This document shows, one piece after another, positions 18,642 through 27,812 of a stretch of DNA of 64,000 nucleotides. The position numbers and the translations under genes were made by a program. Each line of letters starts with the position of its first letter. Position 1 is the stretch's first letter. The DNA is from Streptococcus oralis (GTDB lineage Bacteria; Bacillota; Bacilli; Lactobacillales; Streptococcaceae): the NCBI RefSeq assembly GCF_001578705.1, contig NZ_KQ969037.1, positions 849,908-913,907 on the forward strand, given 5' to 3'. The notes beneath the pieces were generated by a model. That model was not told the DNA's origin, did not search any database, and saw nothing but the letters and a program-made list of their open reading frames with translations.

Positions 18642-19820
18642 TTATTTTTTAGCTTCTAGGTAGTCTGCAATGGCAGCTACGTCCTTGTCTCCACGACCAG
18701 AGACATTGATGATGATAATGTCATCTTTACTTAGTTTTGGTGCACGTTTGACTGCTTCTGCGATAGCGTGCGAACTTTCGATCGCTGGGATAATTCCTTC
18801 TGTCTTGCTTAGAAGGAGCAGGGCTTGGACAGCTTCTTCATCTGTCGCTGCCACATATTCCACGCGACCTGAATCTTTAAAGTAGGCGTGTTCTGGGCCA
18901 ACCCCTGGATAGTCCAAACCAGCTGAGATAGAGTAAACTGGCGCCAGCTCTCCATCTTCCTTAAAGACTGCATAGGTTTTCATTCCGTCAACAATTCCGA
19001 CACTACCTTTTGTCATAGTTGCTGCGTGCTTGTCTGTATCAAGTCCATGCCCAGCAGCTTCAACCCCAACCAATTTGACTTCTTCATCAGCCACATACTG
19101 CGAAAAAGCACCGATGGCATTGGAACCACCACCTACACAGGCAATAACGTAGTCTGGCAAGCGTCCTTCTTTTTCTAAGATTTGACGACGAGATTCTTCA
19201 CTGATGACCTTTTGGAATTCATGAACAATGGTAGGATAAGGATGAGGGCCTACAGCAGATCCCAAAACGTAGAAGGCTTCAAGGTCATTCATCCATGCTC
19301 CAAAGGCTGCATCAACCGCATCCTTAAGGGTACGAGTTCCAGTTTCAACCGCGTGAACAGTTGCTCCCATCATCTCCATACGGAAGACATTGAGACGTTG
19401 ACGCTCCACATCTTCTGCCCCCATGTAGACATCACAAGCCATACCAAACTTGGCTGCAGCAGCCGCTGTCGCAACACCGTGCTGACCAGCTCCTGTTTCT
19501 GCAATCACTCGTTTTTTGCCCATACGTTTGGCAAGAAGAATTTGTCCTAAAACATTGTTGAGCTTGTGAGAACCAAGATGGTTAAGATCTTCTCGCTTGA
19601 GATAAATCTTAGCCCCACCTAGGTGGTCTGTCAAACTTTCCGCAAAATAAAGCGGTGTTTCGCGACCAGAATAATCCTTCAAGTAATGGCGAAATTCTGC
19701 CAAAAACTCTGGATCATCCTTGTACTTGTCAAATGTCACTTCCAACTCATCCAACAAAGCCTGAATTGGCTCCGGTACAAAACTACCACCAAATTGTCCA
19801 AAATAACCTTTAGTTGTCAT
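18642..19820 (-). CDS. Second, stand-alone tryptophan synthase beta-like protein
   Basis: The 392-residue PLP enzyme is a clear TrpB homologue: PLP Lys86, Glu108 in AETGAGQHG, and GGGSNAIG are retained. It differs at the active site: [15 protein letters not shown] replaces the canonical [15 protein letters not shown]. There is no second trpA. It lies upstream of the trpE operon with its own Trp-type T-box and a consensus promoter. The start at ATG 19820 gives [12 protein letters not shown], aligning with the other TrpB N terminus. It may salvage free indole to tryptophan, or make another beta-substituted amino acid; function is inferred only from homology and regulation. Divergence from the operonic copy argues against a recent duplication. 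Confidence 0.88.
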   Translation of the reverse strand: MTTKGYFGQFGGSFVPEPIQALLDELEVTFDKYKDDPEFLAEFRHYLKDYSGRETPLYFAESLTDHLGGAKIYLKREDLNHLGSHKLNNVLGQILLAKRMGKKRVIAETGAGQHGVATAAAAAKFGMACDVYMGAEDVERQRLNVFRMEMMGATVHAVETGTRTLKDAVDAAFGAWMNDLEAFYVLGSAVGPHPYPTIVHEFQKVISEESRRQILEKEGRLPDYVIACVGGGSNAIGAFSQYVADEEVKLVGVEAAGHGLDTDKHAATMTKGSVGIVDGMKTYAVFKEDGELAPVYSISAGLDYPGVGPEHAYFKDSGRVEYVAATDEEAVQALLLLSKTEGIIPAIESSHAIAEAVKRAPKLSKDDIIIINVSGRGDKDVAAIADYLEAKK

Positions 19821-19855
19821 AAATTTTTCCTCTTTCAGTATTAATTTAAAGATAT

Positions 19856-20108
19856 GAAAAAAGCCCACACACAGAATCTACTTCCGTGTGAGGGCGTTGG
19901 TAACGCGGTGCCACCTCAATTATAAAGGGACTATTCCCCTTTACATCTCTGCCTTGTCTAACAACAAGTTGCACTGTAAGGTGTGCGCACCGAATTTTCA
20001 TTGTTTCAAATTCATTTTTAAAATCAGCCCACTTTCACTACTTCCAACCACCTGTTCACAATCACCACAGGCTCCCTGAAGATCAAAAATAGTTACTTTT
20101 CTGATTTG
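19856..20108 (-). promoter_or_regulatory. Tryptophan T-box riboswitch of the second trpB
   Basis: GAGGTGGCACCGCG occurs again (19904-19917, minus strand), followed by the terminator GCCCTCACAC/GTGTGTGGGC and a T-run (19856-19895). TGG at 20029-20031 (context AAAGTGGGCTG) is the likely specifier. The leader fills most of the 332-bp gap. Confidence 0.87.
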
Positions 20109-20116
20109 TTGAGAAT

Positions 20117-20145
20117 ATTATATGCTATTGTCCGCTTTTTGTCAA
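20117..20145 (-). promoter_or_regulatory. Consensus sigma-A promoter of second trpB
   Basis: A perfect TTGACA (20140-20145), 17-bp spacer and perfect TATAAT (20117-20122) lie just upstream of the T-box leader. Confidence 0.92.
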
Positions 20146-20152
20146 GATTTTT

Positions 20153-21382
20153 TTATGAATTTTTTCCAGAACCAAGGATTTCTTCAGAAATTCTCACCAA
20201 AGTCTTAACGATATAGTCTACTTCTTCATCGCTTAATTTAGTATGAAGAGGAAGCGTAATTTCATTTTCAAAGAAGGCATAGGCTCTTGGATAATCTGCC
20301 ATATCAAAACCAAGATTCTTATAGGCTGTCAGGAGAGGAAGCGGTTTGTAGTGTACATTACTTGCAATTCCTGCTTTGGCCAATTCTTGAATGATGAGGT
20401 TGCGTTCTTCTAGACTTGCTCCTTCTACATGGGTGATGTAGAGGTGACGACAAGATTCAACAGTATCAGTCTTGTGTGCCAATGGGTGAATACGAGTACC
20501 CGCAAAACCACGATCATAGCGGCCCACGATGTCCTTACGACGTTGTAGCAAAGCTGGGTAACGGTCCAATTGTACCAAACCAATCGAAGCCATGATATCC
20601 GTCATGTTGCACTTGTAGGCAGGTGTTACGATATCGTATTCCCATGAACCTAGTTGCATCTTGGCAAGAGCGTCTTTGGTTTGACCATGAAGAGATAGGA
20701 TTTGGAATTCCTTGTACATTTCTTCGTCGTCAATTGCTGGATTGGCCTTCCAAGTCGCACTTCCTCCCTCAGCCGTTGTAAAGTTTTTAACAGCATGGAA
20801 TGAGAAGGAAGTAAAGTCAGCGATAGAACCAGCAGGCTGTCCTTTATAAGTAGATCCCAAAGCGTGGGCACTATCAGAGACAATCACAATACGGTTAAAG
20901 GCCTTTTGCCACTTGCTTGAAGCGGTAAAAAGGTCACGTTTTTTCTCCACAACTTGGAATAAACGGTCATAGTCGCAAACAATTCCTGCAAGCTCTACTG
21001 GAATGATAACCTTAGTCTTTTCAGTAATGGCTTGCTCAAGCAAGTCATAGTCCATCTCAAAAGTATCTGCTTGGATATCCACCATGACAGGTGTTGCTCC
21101 TACGTGAGTGATGACACTACATGAAGCTGTATAAGTCATAGCTGGAACGATGACTTCATCCCCAGGTCCCACTTCCAAAACACGCAAAATCAACTCAAGG
21201 GCGGCAGTCGCAGAGTTGAGGCAGACAGTCTTAGGTGTCTGTGTGTATTGGGACAAGCGACGCTCCAGTTCTTTTGTCTTAGGACCTGTTGTGATCCAAC
21301 CAGAACGTAGGGTATCCGCTACTTCAGCAATTTCAGCTTCCGTAATATCGGGTGGTGAAAATGGAATATTGTAATTTGGCAT
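20153..21382 (-). CDS. DegT/DnrJ/EryC1-family sugar aminotransferase
   Basis: The 409-residue PLP enzyme has the fold-type I pattern GDEVIVPAMTYTAS, VSDSAHALGS, and the PLP lysine in SFHAVKNFTTAEGG. The ATG at 21382 is preceded by AAAGGAG; a start 27 nt upstream is less likely. It aminates a nucleotide-linked 4-keto sugar. Paired with the sugar-1-phosphate transferase downstream of its partner's start, it matches the gene pair proposed in pneumococcus to make and load AATGal for teichoic acid (established proposal, from memory). The matching dehydratase is not in this window. Confidence 0.87.
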   Translation of the reverse strand: MPNYNIPFSPPDITEAEIAEVADTLRSGWITTGPKTKELERRLSQYTQTPKTVCLNSATAALELILRVLEVGPGDEVIVPAMTYTASCSVITHVGATPVMVDIQADTFEMDYDLLEQAITEKTKVIIPVELAGIVCDYDRLFQVVEKKRDLFTASSKWQKAFNRIVIVSDSAHALGSTYKGQPAGSIADFTSFSFHAVKNFTTAEGGSATWKANPAIDDEEMYKEFQILSLHGQTKDALAKMQLGSWEYDIVTPAYKCNMTDIMASIGLVQLDRYPALLQRRKDIVGRYDRGFAGTRIHPLAHKTDTVESCRHLYITHVEGASLEERNLIIQELAKAGIASNVHYKPLPLLTAYKNLGFDMADYPRAYAFFENEITLPLHTKLSDEEVDYIVKTLVRISEEILGSGKNS

Positions 21383-21424
21383 TGATTTGCTCCTTTTATC
21401 TGTACTCATTTTCTCATGACTACT

Positions 21425-22117
21425 TTATTTTAGTACCTCAAACACGGTTTGAAACATGATTTTGATGTCTCCAAGGAAACTAAACTCTCGGAGATAGGCG
21501 AGGTTATAGCGCATCTTTTCAGGAAGGACATGATCTACATAGGCTTGGTCAACTGATAGACCTTTCTCCGTCATTTGACTGATGATGGTGTCCTCATCCT
21601 TGTAGTTGATGCTGGCTGGAGAGGTGATTCCTGCTGGCAAGAGCAAGGTCGCCATCATTTCAGGGCTATACTGCTCCGTGTAACGTGGCACCTCAGGTCG
21701 TGTGCCTACAAAGGACATCTCACCTTTAAGGACATTGACCAGCTGAGGCAGTTCATCCAAGCGCACACGACGAATGAAATTTCCTACTTTGGTAATGCGG
21801 CTGTCGTTAGCTGAAGTCACCAGGCTTCCTTTTTTATCCGCATCCGTTACCATAGTACGGAACTTCCAAATCTTGAACGAACGGTTGTACTGGGTCACGC
21901 GCTCTTGTTTGTAAATGACAGGTCCCTTGCTATCCAACTTGATCCAAATGCTCAAGACAAGAAAGATGGGAGAAGTCAAAACTAGCAAAAACAGGGCCAG
22001 AACCCAGTCCAGGCAACGCTTGAAAATCAGCGAACCCTTCCTTTTAGAGACAAGCTGGTAGTAAGACTCAACCTCGCTTGATTGCATTTCCACGGGCAAG
22101 TCTTCCCATTTCAGCAT
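21425..22117 (-). CDS. Undecaprenyl-phosphate sugar-1-phosphate transferase
   Basis: The 230-residue protein has one hydrophobic segment (about residues 36-60) and the bacterial sugar transferase catalytic core: KRCLDWVLALF, YKQERV, FKIWKFRTM, RRVRLDELPQL, GTRPEVPRY. This is the PglC/WcaJ-type fold that starts a glycan on undecaprenyl phosphate at the inner membrane face. GGAG precedes the ATG. It is first in a two-gene operon with the DegT aminotransferase 42 bp downstream, supporting a joint role in the first sugar of the teichoic acid repeat. Confidence 0.88.
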   Translation of the reverse strand: MLKWEDLPVEMQSSEVESYYQLVSKRKGSLIFKRCLDWVLALFLLVLTSPIFLVLSIWIKLDSKGPVIYKQERVTQYNRSFKIWKFRTMVTDADKKGSLVTSANDSRITKVGNFIRRVRLDELPQLVNVLKGEMSFVGTRPEVPRYTEQYSPEMMATLLLPAGITSPASINYKDEDTIISQMTEKGLSVDQAYVDHVLPEKMRYNLAYLREFSFLGDIKIMFQTVFEVLK

Positions 22118-22162
22118 GCTGTTTCTCCTTTGTTTTCATTATACTATTTGTCAACATTTTTC

Positions 22163-22171
22163 ATTATACCA
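22163..22171 (-). promoter_or_regulatory. Extended -10 promoter for the sugar transferase operon
   Basis: The minus strand reads TGGTATAAT (extended -10), about 45 bp before the start codon. A second TATAAT lies nearer the gene without a good -35. Confidence 0.45.
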
Positions 22172-22220
22172 CAAAATGGAAAAGGCGGTGCAAGAAAGCT
22201 GTAATTTGGAGGAATTCTTA

Positions 22221-23963
22221 TTAGGACATGGCCCCTGCCTGTAAGCTATACATCTTGTAATAGGTTCCTCCCAGGGCCAAGAGTTCCTCATGGGTTCCAC
22301 TCTCGATGATGCATCCCTTGTCCAAGACATAGATGCAGTTGGCATCTTGGATAGTTGAAAGGCGATGAGCGATGGCAATGGTTGTTCTCCCCTGTCTCAT
22401 CTTAGCCAGAGAATCTTGAACCAAGCTTTCTGTTTCAGAGTCAATATTGGCTGTCGCTTCATCCAAAATCAGGATTTTAGGCTGACTGGCGACTGTTCTA
22501 GCAAAGGCAAGAAGCTGGCGCTGTCCAGTAGAAAAGCTCGAACCACGCTCGGAAACAGGAGCATCATAGTCCAGAGGAAGATCCTGAATAAAGGAATCTG
22601 CATCGACAAAGGCAGCCGCAGCCTGGACCTCTTCATCACTAAGATCTTGGTACATGGCGATATTGGACTTGATAGTCCCGTGATAGAGGAAGGGATCCTG
22701 CAAGACCAGACCGATGTTCTTTCTCAGCTCTTCCTGACTGTAGTTCCTGATATCCACATCATCCAAGAGAACTCGCCCTGACTGAAATTCATAAAAACGC
22801 ATGAGGACATTGATAATCGAAGATTTCCCCGAACCTGTATGACCTACAAAGGCAATAGTTTCCCCCTTCTTAACTGAAAAGGAAATATCATCCAGGATTT
22901 GGTGTTTGCCATCATATGAGAAACACACATGTTCAAAACGGATATTGCCTTCTTTGATTTTGGCTTGCCCATTTTCTTGAAGAGGCTCATAGTTCGTCTC
23001 GTCAATCAAGGCAAAAACACGACCTGCAGACACCATGGACGTTTGAAGGGTTGAAAAGTTTTGCGTCACCTCAATCAAAGGATCAAAGAGACGATTGATA
23101 TACTGGATAAAGGCATACATGGTTCCGGCCGTTATCCCGATAGAAAGTCCACGGTAGCCAAAGTAGGCCATCAAAACGGCGTAGCCTAGGAGTTTCAGCA
23201 AACTCATGGCAGGTCTCAAAAAGAGGGCATCCAAGGCTACAGATCGGTTAGCATAGACCAAGTGTTCTTGGTTGATTTCATCAAATTCTGCCTGCAGGCG
23301 CTTCTCTTGATTAAAGGCCTGGATAATTCTGATTCCTTCGATGTTTTCTGCCAGCTTACTATTGATATCTGATAAGAGACTTCTGGTTTTCTCGATAATC
23401 TTGACTGACCTTTTCCGATAGAGATTGACCAAAAGGAAAATCAAGGGAAGAAAGAGCAAGACTAAAGCTGTCAAACGAAAATCCAGTACCAACATGGTAT
23501 ACAGAGTTGTCAGAAAGATGAAAACTGCTGAAATAAAGCTGGATAAAATCCCCGAAAACATATCACTGATGGTCTCGGTATCATTGGTCAAACGAGAGAC
23601 GATGGAACCTGCTGGCGTCTTGTCAAAATAAGACATGCCCAGCTTCTCCATATTGGCAAAGGCATCACGACGAATGTCTCTGACAATACTGTAAGACACC
23701 CGCGCAAAGAGAAGATTGCCGACGTACTGGACCAGAGTTTGCAGGAGATAAAGACCATAGTAGGCCAGCAAAACGGTCACGGCAAGTTGGTTAAGATTGC
23801 TGAGATACTGGTCGATAAAGTGGGAAGCTACAAGGGGAATGACACTTTTAATGACCGTCGTCGCGAGGAGAAAACTTAATGCCAAAAAGGTCAGAAGACC
23901 ATAAGGCTTGAGATAGGACAGTAGGCGTTTTAACACAGCCCATTGTTCTTGTTTATTCTGCAT
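22221..23963 (-). CDS. ABC exporter half-transporter, subunit with catalytic glutamate
   Basis: The 580-residue protein has six N-terminal membrane helices and an ATPase domain: Walker A GHTGSGKSS, signature FSTGQRQ (degenerate) and Walker B ILILDEATANID with the catalytic Glu. I chose the ATG at 23963, with GGAGAAGAAG just upstream, over one 12 nt earlier. It overlaps the preceding ABC gene by 11 bp and should form a heterodimer with it. Such pairs export drugs or lipids, or peptides; substrate unknown. An NBD signature FSTGQ here and LSGGQ in the partner fits one consensus and one degenerate ATP site. Confidence 0.92.
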   Translation of the reverse strand: MQNKQEQWAVLKRLLSYLKPYGLLTFLALSFLLATTVIKSVIPLVASHFIDQYLSNLNQLAVTVLLAYYGLYLLQTLVQYVGNLLFARVSYSIVRDIRRDAFANMEKLGMSYFDKTPAGSIVSRLTNDTETISDMFSGILSSFISAVFIFLTTLYTMLVLDFRLTALVLLFLPLIFLLVNLYRKRSVKIIEKTRSLLSDINSKLAENIEGIRIIQAFNQEKRLQAEFDEINQEHLVYANRSVALDALFLRPAMSLLKLLGYAVLMAYFGYRGLSIGITAGTMYAFIQYINRLFDPLIEVTQNFSTLQTSMVSAGRVFALIDETNYEPLQENGQAKIKEGNIRFEHVCFSYDGKHQILDDISFSVKKGETIAFVGHTGSGKSSIINVLMRFYEFQSGRVLLDDVDIRNYSQEELRKNIGLVLQDPFLYHGTIKSNIAMYQDLSDEEVQAAAAFVDADSFIQDLPLDYDAPVSERGSSFSTGQRQLLAFARTVASQPKILILDEATANIDSETESLVQDSLAKMRQGRTTIAIAHRLSTIQDANCIYVLDKGCIIESGTHEELLALGGTYYKMYSLQAGAMS

Positions 23964-25698
23964 CTTCTTCTCCATTCATTTCCAACTGCTGAGACTGGTA
24001 TGTTTGGGCATACCAGCCATCCATGGCTAGCAGGTCTTCGTGCGTGCCACGTTCGATAATCTGTCCATTTTGCAGAACCAAAATCAAATCTGCATGGACA
24101 ACTGCACTGAGACGATGGGCTGTGATGATAGTTGTCTTATCCTTCCGCGTCTCCTTGAGATTGTCAATAATCGCATACTCCGTCTTGGCATCCACTGCTG
24201 ACAAGGAATCATCTAGAATCAAGATATCAGGGTCTAAAATCATAGCCCGACTCATGGCCAGACGTTGCTTTTGACCACCTGAGAGACTGACTCCTTTTTC
24301 ACCGATAACTGTATCAAATCCCTGAGGCATGTCTACAATATCTTGGTAAACTTGGGCTAGCTTAGTCGCTTCCTCAACTGCTGAAAGGGGCAAGTTCGGA
24401 TTGCCGAAGCGGATATTGTCTAAGATAGAGGTCGCAAAGAGGAACTGATCCTGAGGAACATAGCCCATGAGACTGCGAAGGTCTGTCAGACGATAATTCC
24501 GAATATCATGACCGTTTAGATAAATGGCTCCCTTATCAACATCATACTCACGCAAGAGCAGTTTGATTAGAGATGTTTTCCCAGAGCCTGTTTGTCCAAC
24601 CAAACCCAGCGTTTGCCCTTTTTCCAAACTAAAGTAAATAGCATTCAGTGTCTCCTCATCTTCAAAGGCAAAGCTTTCAACGGCATACTCCAAGCGCCCA
24701 TTTTCAATACCGTCCAGAGGAAATTCAGGATCTTTTACAGGTGATTCCTGAGATAAAAGATCCTCAATTCGTTGATAGGACACCTTGCCTCTCTGAGTGA
24801 TATTAAAGAGGAAACCAATAGCCATAAGAGGCCAGACCAACATATCCAAATAACTGATAAAGGTGACTAGATTTCCAACCGTGATCTGCCCCTCCTGAAA
24901 CATCAAGGAACCGACCAAAAGGGTTAAAACATAGGAGGAACCAACAAACAAGAGAACCATAGGGTCAAAGAGACTATCGTATTTCATGGTTTGAAGATTC
25001 TTTTGAAAGGTCAATTCATTAACCACCTGAAAGGACTCAAGCTCATCAGCCTGATAACCGAAAGATTTGGTCACTTTGATACCTGATACAGACTCCTGCA
25101 CCTTGTTATTGAGCTCAGAAAAGGCTGCCTGTGACTCGCCAAAGGCCTTGTGAGTCTTTCTCCCTAGACGACTGGTCGCATAAGCCATGAAAGGCAGGGG
25201 GAGAATAGCAACTAGTGTCATCTGCCAAGAAATGCTAAAGAGCATGGTCAACAAAGTCACCAGTGCCGTGATAGAGGCATCCACTGCTGACATGACTCCG
25301 CCACCTGCTAAACGGGTTAAGGCGTTGATATCATTGGTGGCGTGTGCCATCAAGTCCCCCGTCCGATAGGTCTGATAAAAGGCTGGCGACATTTTTGTGA
25401 AATGCTCAAACAAGCGAGACCGCATAATCTGTCCCAGACGGTAGGAAGTTCCGAGGATATACATGCGCCAAACATAGCGCAGATAGTACATCCCAAAGGC
25501 TGCCAGCAGCAAATAAAATAGATTAAGAAGGAGGTCCTGCTGGGTTAATTTCCCCGATGTAATGGCGTCAATCACCCGCCCCATGACCATGGGGGGGATG
25601 AGATTAAGGACGGAAACCAAGACCAAGGCCACAATCCCGACTAGATAACGGCGCTTTTCTAACTTGAAAAACCACCAGAGTTTTTGAATAATGGACAT
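23953..25698 (-). CDS. ABC exporter half-transporter, subunit with degenerate ATP site
   Basis: The 581-residue protein has six membrane helices followed by the ATPase domain: Walker A GQTGSGKTS, signature LSGGQKQR and Walker B ILILDDSLSAVD. The residue after Walker B is Asp instead of the catalytic Glu, marking the degenerate site seen in heterodimeric exporters such as BmrCD or TM287/288. The ATG at 25698 follows AAGGGAG. First gene of the exporter pair, lying downstream of the DUF421/DUF3290 genes but separated from them by a hairpin. Confidence 0.92.
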   Translation of the reverse strand: MSIIQKLWWFFKLEKRRYLVGIVALVLVSVLNLIPPMVMGRVIDAITSGKLTQQDLLLNLFYLLLAAFGMYYLRYVWRMYILGTSYRLGQIMRSRLFEHFTKMSPAFYQTYRTGDLMAHATNDINALTRLAGGGVMSAVDASITALVTLLTMLFSISWQMTLVAILPLPFMAYATSRLGRKTHKAFGESQAAFSELNNKVQESVSGIKVTKSFGYQADELESFQVVNELTFQKNLQTMKYDSLFDPMVLLFVGSSYVLTLLVGSLMFQEGQITVGNLVTFISYLDMLVWPLMAIGFLFNITQRGKVSYQRIEDLLSQESPVKDPEFPLDGIENGRLEYAVESFAFEDEETLNAIYFSLEKGQTLGLVGQTGSGKTSLIKLLLREYDVDKGAIYLNGHDIRNYRLTDLRSLMGYVPQDQFLFATSILDNIRFGNPNLPLSAVEEATKLAQVYQDIVDMPQGFDTVIGEKGVSLSGGQKQRLAMSRAMILDPDILILDDSLSAVDAKTEYAIIDNLKETRKDKTTIITAHRLSAVVHADLILVLQNGQIIERGTHEDLLAMDGWYAQTYQSQQLEMNGEEDAE

Positions 25699-25723
25699 AA
25701 ACTCCCTTTCTGATTGCAAATGG

Positions 25724-25751
25724 AAACCTGAGGCAGAGACCTCAGGTTTTT
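25724..25751. terminator. Hairpin between DUF421 gene and ABC exporter
   Basis: The stem AAACCTGAGG/CCTCAGGTTT is perfect. In the minus direction it has only a short T tail, so it may attenuate rather than fully terminate. Confidence 0.6.
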
Positions 25752-25752
25752 C

Positions 25753-26388
25753 TTATTCATAGGTTACGACTGAGACGACACCCTTGTCATACTCAGCGAT
25801 AAAGATATTGGCTACATTGTCATGTCCTTGTTTGCTGAGGTTATCAAGCAGCCATTCTTCGCTCCGACCAATGGTCTCCAAAATTTCGACTTGGATAACA
25901 CCGTCTGTGACAACAGGATACTTGGGATTCTCATCTCCCATTTGGACTACGATGAGTTGACCGTTTTGCTCCTGCATAGCGCGTTTGACTTGTTTCATTT
26001 GGAAAATTCCCTGACTACGGAGCTTAAGAGCTACGTCCGCTGCTGATAAACCAACCGAACGGCAGGCTTCTGGATCAATCTTCCCATTTTTGATGAGCAG
26101 GGTTGGCTTCCCATCAATTAAACGTTTCACAAAGTGAACATTGTTGTTAAGCCATTTGAGAGTCAAGACCAGAATGGTCCATATAATCAGGATAACTGCA
26201 TACTGAAGGATACTGATAGCGCTATTGTAAATCACCCCACCGATGATCCCCCCGAGTACATAGTTCTGAATTTGATCTATTGCTGAGTTAGGCGCTAGGT
26301 TGCCCTTTCCTGTCACATTAATCACGAAAACCAGAGAAAAGAGCCCCAAGGCTAGTTTGATTAAAATTTCGATATAATTAAGTGTCAT
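25753..26388 (-). CDS. DUF421 membrane protein (YetF/YrbG family)
   Basis: The 211-residue protein has about three N-terminal membrane helices, with the family motif NAISxL-like segment GGIIGGVIYNSAISILQYAV, then a cytoplasmic domain (RLIDGKPTLLIKNGKID; VALKLRSQGIFQMKQVKRAM). DUF421 proteins are known from sporulating and non-sporulating Firmicutes; biochemical function is unknown. Starts within the last 4 bp of the DUF3290 gene (ATGA overlap), so the two products probably work together. Confidence 0.87.
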   Translation of the reverse strand: MTLNYIEILIKLALGLFSLVFVINVTGKGNLAPNSAIDQIQNYVLGGIIGGVIYNSAISILQYAVILIIWTILVLTLKWLNNNVHFVKRLIDGKPTLLIKNGKIDPEACRSVGLSAADVALKLRSQGIFQMKQVKRAMQEQNGQLIVVQMGDENPKYPVVTDGVIQVEILETIGRSEEWLLDNLSKQGHDNVANIFIAEYDKGVVSVVTYE

Positions 26389-26840
26389 TTGTTCACCTCC
26401 ACCAATTCGATAGCGTCTGTTTGATGCAATTCTAATTTCTCTAAAAGATACTTGTCTGGTTGGCTCCCGTTCATGGCACGGTAGAAATCTGAACCTACCT
26501 TGACAAGCGCTCCATCAGTGGCAGCTGAAGTATTGACATAAACTTCTGATTTATCCACTCCCAAGTCTTTGGAAACAACCTCTATGAAATGAAGTGAAGT
26601 TTGAAATTGGTTGTTTGAGGCTTGATTGGTCTGGTATTTTGAAATCGTCACCAAAAGCATGGCTACCAAAGTCAAGGCCAAAATCATGACCAATTCCCGA
26701 AATTTAGTTCCCTTTTTATCTCGATAAGCCTTAAAAGCAAAAAATCCTGTGATAGCTAGGAGCACAATCCCAAAGCCAATCATAATTCCATTTTGTTGAC
26801 TGATTTGGCTAAGCACATAGTCATATGAGTAAAATTTCAT
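26385..26840 (-). CDS. DUF3290 membrane protein
   Basis: The 151-residue protein has two membrane helices (about residues 19-36 and 48-65) and an extracytoplasmic C-terminal domain. It matches the streptococcal/lactobacillar DUF3290 family that sits next to DUF421 genes. Function unknown. It is divergent from exoA. Confidence 0.82.
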   Translation of the reverse strand: MKFYSYDYVLSQISQQNGIMIGFGIVLLAITGFFAFKAYRDKKGTKFRELVMILALTLVAMLLVTISKYQTNQASNNQFQTSLHFIEVVSKDLGVDKSEVYVNTSAATDGALVKVGSDFYRAMNGSQPDKYLLEKLELHQTDAIELVEVNK

Positions 26841-26910
26841 TTATTTTCACTCCCTTTCATATAATCATTCTTAATTATAAACGAAAGAGGGTGATTTTTC
26901 AAACCATACG

Positions 26911-26940
26911 TTGGGGAAATGCGCCTTTTTTTGGTATAAT
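26911..26940 (+). promoter_or_regulatory. exoA promoter
   Basis: TTGGGG (26911-26916), 18-bp spacer, perfect TATAAT (26935-26940); start expected near 26947. Confidence 0.7.
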
Positions 26941-26973
26941 ATAGTCTGTAATCTGAATGAAAAAGGTAACTTT

Positions 26974-27801
26974 ATGAAACTCATCTCATGGAACATTGAT
27001 TCCCTCAATGCAGCCCTAACGAGCGACTCAGCTCGTGCAAAATTGTCCCAAGAAGTCCTACAAACCTTGGTAGCCGAAAATGCTGATATTATCGCCATTC
27101 AAGAAACCAAGCTTTCTGCAAAAGGGCCTACAAAAAAACACCTAGAAGTACTTGAAGAACTCTTCCCAGGTTATGAAAACACTTGGCGTTCCTCTCAAGA
27201 ACCTGCTCGCAAAGGCTACGCTGGAACCATGTTCCTCTATAAGAAAGAACTCACACCAACGATCAGCTTCCCAGAGATTGGTGCCCCGTCTACCATGGAC
27301 TTGGAAGGCCGCATCATCACCTTGGAATTTGACACATTTTTCGTGACCCAAGTTTACACTCCAAACGCTGGCGATGGCCTCAAACGCTTGGAAGAACGTC
27401 AAGTCTGGGATGTCAAATACGCTGAGTATTTGGCGCAACTAGACAAAGAAAAACCAGTCCTCGCAACTGGCGACTACAATGTAGCCCACAAGGAAATCGA
27501 CTTGGCCAATCCAGCCAGCAACCGCCGTTCACCTGGATTTACAGACGAGGAACGTGCTGGGTTTACCAACCTTTTAGCAACTGGATTTACAGACACCTTC
27601 CGCCACATTCACGGTGATGTCCCAGAGTGCTACACGTGGTGGGCGCAACGCAGCAAGACTTCTAAAATCAACAATACAGGCTGGAGAATCGACTACTGGC
27701 TCACTAGCAACCGCATCGCTGACAAGGTGACCAAGTCAGACATGATTGACTCAGGAGCTCGTCAAGACCATACGCCGATTGTATTGGAAATTGAATTTTA
27801 A
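26974..27801 (+). CDS. exoA: Exodeoxyribonuclease III / AP endonuclease
   Basis: The 275-residue EEP-fold nuclease has the N-terminal LISWNIDSLNA, the metal-binding Glu in AIQETK, GDYNVAHKEIDL, and the C-terminal DHTPIVLEI with the catalytic His. It cleaves at abasic sites and removes 3' blocks in base excision repair. The start at 26974 aligns with family members; the 63-nt longer frame lies over the promoter. Followed 11 bp later by the VOC gene. Confidence 0.95.
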   Translation: MKLISWNIDSLNAALTSDSARAKLSQEVLQTLVAENADIIAIQETKLSAKGPTKKHLEVLEELFPGYENTWRSSQEPARKGYAGTMFLYKKELTPTISFPEIGAPSTMDLEGRIITLEFDTFFVTQVYTPNAGDGLKRLEERQVWDVKYAEYLAQLDKEKPVLATGDYNVAHKEIDLANPASNRRSPGFTDEERAGFTNLLATGFTDTFRHIHGDVPECYTWWAQRSKTSKINNTGWRIDYWLTSNRIADKVTKSDMIDSGARQDHTPIVLEIEF

Positions 27802-27812
27802 GGAGAAAGCTA

